The notes under the pieces are model-generated. The model searched no databases and was not told the origin of the DNA. It worked only from the letters and a program-made list of their open reading frames with translations. This document shows, in pieces, positions 50,882-57,527 of a stretch of DNA of 64,000 nt (position 1 is the first letter of the stretch; each line of letters starts with the position of its first letter). A program made the translations under genes and the position numbers. The DNA comes from Clostridiales bacterium (GTDB lineage: Bacteria > Bacillota > Clostridia > Christensenellales > Aristaeellaceae), in assembly GCA_016930575.1 (NCBI GenBank), contig JAFGGL010000019.1, forward strand, positions 55,103-119,102, read 5' to 3'.

Positions 50882-51772
50882 ATGAAAAACATAAAAAAGA
50901 GAATAGAAGAAAAGCCCTCCAGAACGGCCGCGTGGACCTGCACGTGCCGGGCGCTTTCGTCGCTGGAAAGCGATCCGCGGTATCAAAGCGGGGACACCGT
51001 CGCGCTGAAGCTGCTACCGAAGTTTCTGCTCTTCGCGTTCAGGGCGGGGTTTTGCAGGAAGCTGTTCCAAGCCCTGTTCATACCCGGCGGCATGTACGAG
51101 TATGTCATCGCGCGTACGAAATACTTCGATTCCGTCATCGAAAGCGCGATCGCGGGCGGCTTTGACCAGATACTCATCTTCGGCGCCGGTTACGATTCCC
51201 GCGGCGTGCGCTTCCTCTCCGGCAGGGAAGCCGTGGAGCTCTACGAACTGGACGCGCCGGATACCCAAAACGCGAAAATCAATCAATTTCAAATACGGAA
51301 CGTCAGGATACCGCCGAACGTGATCCTCATTCCGATTGACTTCAACAGGGAAAGCCTCGGCGATAAACTGGCGGAAGCCGGGTTTAGGAAAGGAAAGAGG
51401 TCCCTGTATATGCTGGAAGGCCTGATCATGTATCTGGACCGGGAGGCCGTGGACCTGACCTTTCAACTCATGGATGAATACTCCGCCGCCGGAAGCGAGA
51501 TCGTGTTCGATTATGTCTGTTCGTCCGTGATTCAAAAGGAGAACACGCTCTACGGCGAAAAGCGAATATACAACACCGTGAAAGGCGCCAATGAGGAATG
51601 GCGTTTCGGAATCGAACGGGGACAGGCGGAAGCGTTCCTGAACCCCTATCATTTCAACGTCCTGGAGGATCTTGATTCCGGCGATCTGGAGGAGAGGTAC
51701 TTCAAGGGCGCGCAGCAAAAGAGGCGCGGGAGGCTCAACGCCACCCACTGTATCGCACACGCGAAGAAATAA
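50882..51772 (+). CDS. Leucine-carboxyl-methyltransferase-like SAM methyltransferase
   Basis: 296 residues from the ATG at 50882 (GGGGGATGATAAG upstream), not the track start. Pattern of the LCM/TIGR00027-type family: 'GGMYEYVIARTKYFDSVIESAIAGGFDQILIFGAGYDSRGVRF' (motif I), 'VELYELDAPDTQNAKINQ', 'IPIDFNRESLGDKLAEAGF', 'SLYMLEGLIMYLDREAVDLTFQLM'. Family members methylate carboxyl or hydroxyl groups, often in secondary metabolism. Divergent from a PadR gene. Confidence 0.87.
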   Translation: MKNIKKRIEEKPSRTAAWTCTCRALSSLESDPRYQSGDTVALKLLPKFLLFAFRAGFCRKLFQALFIPGGMYEYVIARTKYFDSVIESAIAGGFDQILIFGAGYDSRGVRFLSGREAVELYELDAPDTQNAKINQFQIRNVRIPPNVILIPIDFNRESLGDKLAEAGFRKGKRSLYMLEGLIMYLDREAVDLTFQLMDEYSAAGSEIVFDYVCSSVIQKENTLYGEKRIYNTVKGANEEWRFGIERGQAEAFLNPYHFNVLEDLDSGDLEERYFKGAQQKRRGRLNATHCIAHAKK

Positions 51773-51778
51773 CGCTTT

Positions 51779-52555
51779 CTACAGCAGAAGTTCGCCCCGC
51801 AGGTAACACGCGGCCCTGCCGCCGATCTTCACGCGCGCGCCGCAGTCCTCGCAGTGCAGCACCCCGCCGCGCCTTGAAAGCTGGGCGGCGGTCATTTTGG
51901 TTTTCCCGAGCCGTTCGCTCCAAAACGGAATCAAGTTGGTGTGCGTCGAGCCCGTCACCGGATCCTCGTCGATGCCCGTGCCCGGCGCGAAGAAACGCGA
52001 AACGAAATCGTAGGTTTCGCCCTTCGCGGTGGCGATGAACCCCATCGGCCCGGGGATATTCATCAGCTTTTTATAGTCCGGTTGTATGCTTTTGAGCGCG
52101 GCCTCGCTCTCCACCAGGCACAGCAGGTCGCGGGACCTGTGCGTCTCCAGGATCTTCACTCCCAGCGCGTCCTCCACGCCCGCGGGAACGGCGCAGGGCT
52201 CGGGTTTGCGGCTTGGGAAATCCATGGTCAGCGCCTCGCCGCTGCGTGTGACGGTCAACTCTCCGCTCAGCGTTTGAAAGCGCACGCTTTGCGCGCCCGT
52301 ATCGAGGTACTTCATGATGACGTACGCGCTGGCGAGCGTCGCGTGGCCGCACAGGTCGATCTCGTCCACCGGCGTGAACCATTTGAGCTGATACCGTTCC
52401 CCGTCCCGGTAGAAAAACGCGGTCTCCGCCAGGTTGTTTTCAAAGGCGATGTTTTGCATCAGTCCCGCGTCGATCGGGCCGTCCAGCACGCAGACGCCCG
52501 CGGGATTGCCCGTGAAAACCGCTTCGGCAAACGCGTCCACCACATAATACTTCAT
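51779..52555 (-). CDS. PhzF-family isomerase/epimerase
   Basis: 258 residues, the usual length of single-domain-pair PhzF proteins. 'VVDAFAEAVFTGNPAGVCVLD' opens the first lobe; the catalytic Glu is in 'ENNLAETAFFY'; 'EIDLCGHATLASAYVI' and, in the second lobe, 'FAPGTGIDEDPVTGSTHTNLIPFW' are the family signatures. Structure is like diaminopimelate epimerase. Physiological substrate of the stand-alone family is unknown. Has its own promoter and is convergent with the LCM methyltransferase (6-bp gap). Confidence 0.92.
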   Translation of the reverse strand: MKYYVVDAFAEAVFTGNPAGVCVLDGPIDAGLMQNIAFENNLAETAFFYRDGERYQLKWFTPVDEIDLCGHATLASAYVIMKYLDTGAQSVRFQTLSGELTVTRSGEALTMDFPSRKPEPCAVPAGVEDALGVKILETHRSRDLLCLVESEAALKSIQPDYKKLMNIPGPMGFIATAKGETYDFVSRFFAPGTGIDEDPVTGSTHTNLIPFWSERLGKTKMTAAQLSRRGGVLHCEDCGARVKIGGRAACYLRGELLL

Positions 52556-52589
52556 CCTGAGCCCTCCCCGCCGGAAAATGTATGATACT

Positions 52590-52617
52590 ATTATACGCAG
52601 GAACGGCAGCTTGACAA
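52590..52617 (-). promoter_or_regulatory. Promoter of the phzF-like gene
   Basis: Minus strand TTGTCA (52617-52612), 16-bp spacer, TATAAT (52595-52590), about 35 bp before the start codon. Confidence 0.7.
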
Positions 52618-52631
52618 GCGGCCGGCTTGCG

Positions 52632-52660
52632 TTGCGGCGCGGCGCGCCATCTGATACAAT
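52632..52660 (+). promoter_or_regulatory. Probable promoter of tautomerase/glycerate kinase genes
   Basis: TTGCGG (52632-52637), 17-bp spacer, TACAAT (52655-52660), about 30 bp before the tautomerase start codon. Confidence 0.5.
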
Positions 52661-52689
52661 GCAGGGAGAACGAAAAGGAGGCGCATATC

Positions 52690-52926
52690 ATGCCGCACAT
52701 CGTGATCAAAACCATCGCGGGCCCCTCGCAGGCGCAGCTTAAGAAAGCCGCCGAGCAGATCGTCCAGATCGTCAACCAGACGATGGGCAAGCCGACGAAG
52801 TATATCTCCGTTTCGGTGGAGGAATATTCCTTCGGCGAGTGGGCGGACGTGTACAACGAATACGTGAAAGACCAGGACAACGTACTGGTGAAGCCCGGCT
52901 ACACCGATCCCAGAACCTTCACCTGA
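52690..52926 (+). CDS. 4-oxalocrotonate tautomerase-like protein
   Basis: 78 residues from the ATG at 52690 (AAAAGGAGG upstream). Begins 'MPHIVIKTI', so removal of Met exposes the catalytic Pro1 of the tautomerase superfamily. 'GPSQAQLKKAAEQIVQIVNQTMGKPTKYISVSVEEY' is the usual beta-alpha-beta unit. Slightly longer than classic 62-residue members, with a C-terminal tail. Substrate unknown. The stop is followed 1 bp later by the glycerate kinase start. Confidence 0.9.
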   Translation: MPHIVIKTIAGPSQAQLKKAAEQIVQIVNQTMGKPTKYISVSVEEYSFGEWADVYNEYVKDQDNVLVKPGYTDPRTFT

Positions 52927-52927
52927 T

Positions 52928-54175
52928 ATGGCAACGGGCATGGACAGCCTGCGCGCGGATGCCGATACCGTCATCCGCGCGTCGCTTCGCGCCGCCATGC
53001 CGGAAAGCGCCGTTAAAAACGCGCTTGCCGGCAGGACGTTTGGCAGCGGGCGTTTGCTTATGCTGTCCGTGGGCAAGGCGGCCTGGCGCATGGCCAGGGC
53101 CGCCTGCGATACGCTGGGCGGCCGCATCGCCGGGGGCGTCGTCATCACCAAGTACGGCCACAGCGAGGGCGAGCTCAAAAACATCCGCATCTTCGAGGCC
53201 GGGCATCCCGTGCCCGACCAAAACGGCGTGGACGCGACGCGGGAAGCCCTGCGCATGGCGGACGGATTATCAGCGGAGGATACCGTACTGCTGCTGCTTT
53301 CCGGCGGCGGCTCTGCGCTGTTTGAAGACCCGCTGGTGCCGCTGGACACGCTGCGGGATATCACTTCGCAGCTTCTCAAAAGCGGCGCGGACATCGCGCA
53401 GGTCAACCGCGTCCGCAAACGGCTATCAGGCGTCAAGGGCGGGCGCTTTGCCCTGCGCTGCGCGCCCGCCAGGGTATTAACCGTCGCACTGTCAGACGTT
53501 TTGGGGGACGATCCCGCCGTGATCGCTTCGGGACCCGCGGCGCCCGATCCGTCCACGGCCGCGGAAGCACTGGGGATTGTTAAGCAATACGGCTTGCAGC
53601 TGGACGAACAGACGCTCGCGCTGCTTGCGCGGGAAACCCCCAAAACGCTAGGCAACGCCGAAATCGTCGTAGCGGGCAGCGTGCGCCGGCTGTGCGCGGC
53701 AGCAAAAGAAGAGTGCCGCAAACTTGGCTACGATCCCTACCTGCTCACCGACAGCCTCCGCTCCACCGCGAAGAAGGCGGGCGCCCTGCTTGGTTCGATC
53801 GCGCAGGTTCACCAGGAAGCGGATCATTCGCTTGCGTTCATCGCGGGCGGCGAGACCGTGGTGGAAGTCACGGGCGACGGCCTGGGCGGGCGCAACCAGG
53901 AGCTTGCGCTGACCGCCGCCATCAATCTGAACGGGCTTTTCAACACGGCGTTGTTTTCCATCGGATCGGACGGCACCGACGGCCCCACCGACGCGGCGGG
54001 CGGGTATGTGGACACGCAAACCGTACGCGCGCTACGCAAAAAAGGCGTCGATATTGACAAGGCGCTTGAGAACAACGACAGCTACCACGCGCTTTTAGCC
54101 TGCGGCGGGCTGATCAAGACCGGCCCGACGGGCACCAACGTGAACGACCTGACCGTGCTGCTGATACGGCGGTAG
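52928..54175 (+). CDS. Glycerate 2-kinase (GckA/TtuD, MOFRL family)
   Basis: 415 residues. 'LLMLSVGKAAWRMARAA' , 'GGVVITKYGHSE', 'IRIFEAGHPVPDQNGVDATREAL', 'LLLLSGGGSALFEDPL' and 'INRVRKRLSGVKGGR'-like block form the large domain; 'LSDVLGDDPAVIASGPAAPDPST' and the MOFRL domain 'FIAGGETVVEVTGDGLGGRNQELAL' with 'SIGSDGTDGPTDAAGGYVD' complete it. Reaction: glycerate plus ATP to 2-phosphoglycerate, in the tartronate-semialdehyde or serine routes. Start at 52928 lacks a clear ribosome binding site and probably depends on coupling to the tautomerase. Confidence 0.92.
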   Translation: MATGMDSLRADADTVIRASLRAAMPESAVKNALAGRTFGSGRLLMLSVGKAAWRMARAACDTLGGRIAGGVVITKYGHSEGELKNIRIFEAGHPVPDQNGVDATREALRMADGLSAEDTVLLLLSGGGSALFEDPLVPLDTLRDITSQLLKSGADIAQVNRVRKRLSGVKGGRFALRCAPARVLTVALSDVLGDDPAVIASGPAAPDPSTAAEALGIVKQYGLQLDEQTLALLARETPKTLGNAEIVVAGSVRRLCAAAKEECRKLGYDPYLLTDSLRSTAKKAGALLGSIAQVHQEADHSLAFIAGGETVVEVTGDGLGGRNQELALTAAINLNGLFNTALFSIGSDGTDGPTDAAGGYVDTQTVRALRKKGVDIDKALENNDSYHALLACGGLIKTGPTGTNVNDLTVLLIRR

Positions 54176-54218
54176 CACAAGCCGCTTCGCGGCCACACGA
54201 ACGACGGGAGCGATTCAA

Positions 54219-55079
54219 ATGCAGCAAGCGCTACTCGACGCGATCACGCGTTTCGCGGAAACCTCGGACGAGGTTATCGCTTTGATTCTGATCGGTTCCC
54301 AGGCGAGAGCCGACAGGAAAGCCGACGCGTTTTCCGATATCGATCTCATCATGGTCGTGAAGGACGCCAAACCGTTTATCCGCTCGGATTCCTGGCTTAA
54401 TGAGATCGGCGGGTTTCACATCTCGTTTACGGAACCCACCGTTGACGGACAGACGGAACGGCGCGTGTTGTTTGACGGCGCGCAGGACGTGGATTTCGTG
54501 ATCATGGACGAAGACGCGGCGATGCTGGCGCTGCGGCAGGGCGACGCAGCTGGTATCCTCGGCCAGGGATACCGGGTGCTTGTGGACAAACGCCGCGTTG
54601 CGCTTCCCGAGCGCGCGCCCGGAACCGCGTTTGCGCCTGCAGCCGAAGCCGAATTTCTCAACACCGTGCATGATTTCTGGTATCACACCGTATGGACAGC
54701 GAAAAAGCTGCTGCGGGGCGAACTATGGGCCGCCAAATTCTGCGCGGACGGGTATATGAAGTGGAAGCTGCTGTGGATGATCCAGCAGCATGAGCGCGCC
54801 GTACGCAAAACCGGCGGCGATACGTGGTACGCCGGGCGTTTTATCGACTTTTGGGCGGCGGACGATATCCGAAGCGATCTGAAAAACACCTTCGCGCATT
54901 ACGACCGGGCGGATATCGCGGCGGCCCTTCAGGAAACCACGAAGCTGTTCCGAAGGCTGGCGCGGGAGGTGGCGCAGGCCCAGGGATTTGCGTACCCGTC
55001 GCATGCGGACGACTACGCGACCGCTTGGGTGCTGGAGCAGCTTGAATCTCTTTCCGCAAAGAAAGGCGGCAGTCTATGA
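54219..55079 (+). CDS. Aminoglycoside 6-adenylyltransferase-like nucleotidyltransferase
   Basis: 286 residues, the length of AadK/ANT(6) proteins. N-terminal nucleotidyltransferase core 'IALILIGSQARADRKADAFSDIDLIMVV' (G-S...D-x-D) and a third acidic strand 'VDFVIMD'. C-terminal helices 'FWYHTVWTAKKLLRGELWAAKFCADGYMKWKLLWMIQQHERA' and 'GRFIDFWAADDIRSDLKNTFAHYD' match the streptomycin adenylyltransferase family. Chromosomal members often have weak or no resistance activity, so the family is certain but the substrate is not. Overlaps the response regulator gene by 4 bp. Confidence 0.87.
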   Translation: MQQALLDAITRFAETSDEVIALILIGSQARADRKADAFSDIDLIMVVKDAKPFIRSDSWLNEIGGFHISFTEPTVDGQTERRVLFDGAQDVDFVIMDEDAAMLALRQGDAAGILGQGYRVLVDKRRVALPERAPGTAFAPAAEAEFLNTVHDFWYHTVWTAKKLLRGELWAAKFCADGYMKWKLLWMIQQHERAVRKTGGDTWYAGRFIDFWAADDIRSDLKNTFAHYDRADIAAALQETTKLFRRLAREVAQAQGFAYPSHADDYATAWVLEQLESLSAKKGGSL

Positions 55080-55735
55080 ACCTTGTCCGTATCCTGCTGG
55101 TGGAGGACGATACCATGATCGCCTCCGGCTTGCAGTACGCGCTGGAAGCGGAAGGCTACGAAGTAGCGCATGCCAAAGACGTTGCCGCGGCGAAGCTTTT
55201 TGCCGCGCAGGACAGGTTCGACCTGGCGGTGCTGGATATGCAACTGCCCGACGGCAGCGGCTGGGACGTGCAGGCGATGCTCTCCGGCACGTCCGTGTTG
55301 TTCCTGACCGTGGTGGACGACGAGGGCGCGATGGTGCGCGCGCTGGAGAACGGCGCGGACGATTACATCGTCAAGCCCTTCCGCCTGCGCGAGTTTCTGG
55401 CGCGGGTGAAAAGCGCGCTGCGGCGGCGCGCGGGCGGCGCGGGCGATACGCTGTCGGTCGGCGAAGTCGTCATCCATCCGGCGAAGCACACGGTGCACGC
55501 CGGCGGCAGGGCGCTGGAGCTGACGGCGCTGGAGTACAAACTGCTGCTGCTGTTTGCCGCAAATCCGGGGCAGACGCTGACGCGCACGCAGATTCTGGAC
55601 CGGTTGTGGGACGGCGCGGGCGATTTTGTGGAAGATAACACGTTGAGCGTGTGCATCAAGCGGCTGCGGCAGAAGCTTGGCGGCGCGGCGGACATCCAAA
55701 CCGTGCGGGGGGTTGGCTACCGTGTGGCTGAGTAA
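55076..55735 (+). CDS. OmpR-family response regulator
   Basis: 219 residues. Receiver domain: acidic pair 'LLVEDDTMI', phosphoacceptor Asp54 in 'LAVLDMQLPDGSG', 'LFLTVVDDEG' (with Val in place of the usual Ala after Thr) and Lys in 'DDYIVKPF'. C-terminal winged HTH 'ELTALEYKLLLLFAANPGQTLTRTQILDRLWD' and 'NTLSVCIKRLRQKLG'. Pairs with the histidine kinase that overlaps its end. Three TTGTCA repeats upstream of the ABC genes at 56844 are likely targets (inference). Confidence 0.92.
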   Translation: MNLVRILLVEDDTMIASGLQYALEAEGYEVAHAKDVAAAKLFAAQDRFDLAVLDMQLPDGSGWDVQAMLSGTSVLFLTVVDDEGAMVRALENGADDYIVKPFRLREFLARVKSALRRRAGGAGDTLSVGEVVIHPAKHTVHAGGRALELTALEYKLLLLFAANPGQTLTRTQILDRLWDGAGDFVEDNTLSVCIKRLRQKLGGAADIQTVRGVGYRVAE

Positions 55736-56576
55736 ACGGGCGCTGGAAACGCTGTCGCAAAACATCCGCCGGATCGTGGACGGGGAGAGCGTGGATTTGC
55801 TTGACAACCGCGAGGGGCCGCTGAGCATCCTGCGCAACGACATCCAGACGCTGGTGCGCATGAAGCAGGAGCAGGCGGACGCCCTGCGGCACGACAAGGA
55901 GCGGCTGAAGGATTCGCTTTCGGACATCTCCCATCAGCTGAAAACGCCGCTGACCTCCATGATGGTGATGGCCGACCTGCTTGAGACCGCGCCGCCTGAA
56001 AAGCATGCCGAACTCGTGCGCAACCTGCAGACCGGCCTTACCCGCACGCAGTGGCTGACCGACGCGCTGCTGAAGATGGCCAAGCTCGACGCCGACGCCG
56101 TGGCGTTCAACGTCCGTAAGGCGGACGCGCGCGAGATCGTCGCCCGCGCGCTGGAACCGCTGAACATCCTGCTGGAGATGAAAGGCCAGGACGTCCGCAC
56201 CGCGGGCGAGGCGGAGCTGACCTGCGACGTGCGCTGGACGGCCGAAGCGCTGGGCAACGTGATTAAAAACGCGTCGGAGCACTCGCCCGCCGGAAAGCCC
56301 ATTCTGATCGCCTGCGGGGAAAACCCGATCGCCGCGTGGATCAGCGTCACCGACAGCGGCGAAGGGCTGAAACCGGGGCAGATCGCGCGGCTGTTCCGCC
56401 GTTTCCAGGGCGACGGAACAGCCGGATACGGCATCGGCCTGCCCCTGGCGCAGACCATCCTGCGCGGGCAAAACGGCGACATCGAGGTGGACGGCTCAGG
56501 CCTGCCGCCGCACGTTGCCGAACTGACCGACGAGGAATACTCCGGCGCGACCTTTACGCTGAAATTGTACCGATAA
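55722..56576 (+). CDS. Sensor histidine kinase without membrane segments
   Basis: 284 residues from GTG at 55722, overlapping the regulator by 14 bp. The first 45 residues are helical ('LSQNIRRIVDGESVDLLDNREGPLSILRNDIQTLVRMK') without any hydrophobic span. Phosphoacceptor His71 in 'SDISHQLKTPLTSMM', N box 'ALGNVIKNASEHSP', G1 'VTDSGEGLKPGQ', F 'LFRRFQG' and G2 'GYGIGLPLAQTI'. All catalytic boxes are intact. Like Bce-type kinases it may sense through the ABC transporter rather than directly. The ATP lid is short. Confidence 0.9.
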   Translation: MWLSKRALETLSQNIRRIVDGESVDLLDNREGPLSILRNDIQTLVRMKQEQADALRHDKERLKDSLSDISHQLKTPLTSMMVMADLLETAPPEKHAELVRNLQTGLTRTQWLTDALLKMAKLDADAVAFNVRKADAREIVARALEPLNILLEMKGQDVRTAGEAELTCDVRWTAEALGNVIKNASEHSPAGKPILIACGENPIAAWISVTDSGEGLKPGQIARLFRRFQGDGTAGYGIGLPLAQTILRGQNGDIEVDGSGLPPHVAELTDEEYSGATFTLKLYR

Positions 56577-56626
56577 ATATTGGATTTACTGGATATAAGT
56601 TCATTAAGCATATTTCCGCAGTATAT

Positions 56627-56753
56627 CCTGCCTGTTCAGAAGGCCCGAGATGCCAGGAAGCAAATTGGCCATGAGCTGAGCGTACACAATCCGTACGTGA
56701 TGCGAATGGCCATTGCAGCTGACACCGCAGATGGGGCCTTCTGGACTGGCAGG
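56627..56753 (+). ncRNA. Structured RNA-like element, copy B
   Basis: 127 bp with the same fold as copy A at 49153. P1: CCTGCC/GGCAGG. P2: AGAAGGCCC/GGGCCTTCT. P3: ATTGGCCAT/ATGGCCATT. P4: CGTAC/GTACG with CAATCC in its loop. P5: TGC/GCA around the AGCTGACACC loop. Shares CTGTTCAGAA, GAGATGC-AGGAAGCAAA, ATCCGTA-GTGATGC and GCTGACA-CGCAGAT with copy A. Located between the kinase stop and the ABC operator, same strand as the genes. Confidence 0.7.
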
Positions 56754-56761
56754 TGACGATA

Positions 56762-56790
56762 TTGTCACTTGCTTTGTCATGTCGTTGTCA
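56762..56790 (+). promoter_or_regulatory. Direct repeats upstream of the ABC exporter genes
   Basis: TTGTCA at 56762, 56774 and 56785, spaced 12 and 11 bp, one helical turn apart as in OmpR-family regulator sites. The gene for such a regulator lies just upstream. Confidence 0.55.
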
Positions 56791-56843
56791 TCTTCATATG
56801 CGATGATGACGCTGTACAGACATGAAATAACGGAGGCAAACGC

Positions 56844-57527
56844 ATGAAAATACTGCAAGTGGAAGGATTAACGAAAGTATACGGCAAAGGCGACGCGCAG
56901 GTGAAGGCGCTGGACAACGTTTCCTTCAGCGTGGAAAAAGGTGAGTTCATCGCCGTGGTGGGCGCGTCCGGTTCGGGTAAGTCCACGCTGATGCATCTGA
57001 TCGGCGGCGTGGACAGGCCGACCACGGGCAAAGTGCAGGTGGACGGCAAGGATATTTTCACCATGAACGAAAGCAACCTGGCCATCTTCCGCCGCCGCAA
57101 CATCGGGCTGATCTATCAGTTCTATAATCTCATTCCCACGCTGACAGCGGAGGAGAACATTTCCCTCCCCTACCTGCTGGACAGGCGCAGGCCCAATCCG
57201 GAAAAGCTTTTGGAGATTTTAGGCCTGCTGGCGCTTACCGACCGCAGAACCCACCTGCCGGGGCAGCTGTCCGGCGGGCAGCAGCAGCGGGTGTCCATCG
57301 GGCGCGCGCTGATCAACGACCCCGCCGTGATTTTGGCCGACGAGCCGACCGGCAACCTCGACAGCCGCAAAAGCCGCAGCATCATGGAGCTGTTCAAGAT
57401 GTTCAACCGGCAGTACAACCAAACGCTGCTCATCATCACGCACGATGAAAAAATAGCCTTGCAGGCCGACCGCATTCTCACCCTGGAGGACGGGCGCATC
57501 CTGCGCGACGAGGCGGTGCGCGCATGA
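56844..57527 (+). CDS. ABC exporter ATPase (BceA/MacB-type)
   Basis: 227 residues, single nucleotide-binding domain. Walker A 'VGASGSGKSTLMHLIGG', Q-loop 'LIYQFYNLIPTLTAEEN', signature 'LSGGQQQRVSIGRAL', Walker B 'VILADEPTGNLDSRKS' and H-switch 'LLIITHDEKIALQADRI'. The 'DEPTGNLD' form is that of the MacB/LolD/BceA group. Works with the FtsX-type permease encoded next (4-bp overlap). Ribosome binding site ACGGAGG. Confidence 0.93.
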   Translation: MKILQVEGLTKVYGKGDAQVKALDNVSFSVEKGEFIAVVGASGSGKSTLMHLIGGVDRPTTGKVQVDGKDIFTMNESNLAIFRRRNIGLIYQFYNLIPTLTAEENISLPYLLDRRRPNPEKLLEILGLLALTDRRTHLPGQLSGGQQQRVSIGRALINDPAVILADEPTGNLDSRKSRSIMELFKMFNRQYNQTLLIITHDEKIALQADRILTLEDGRILRDEAVRA

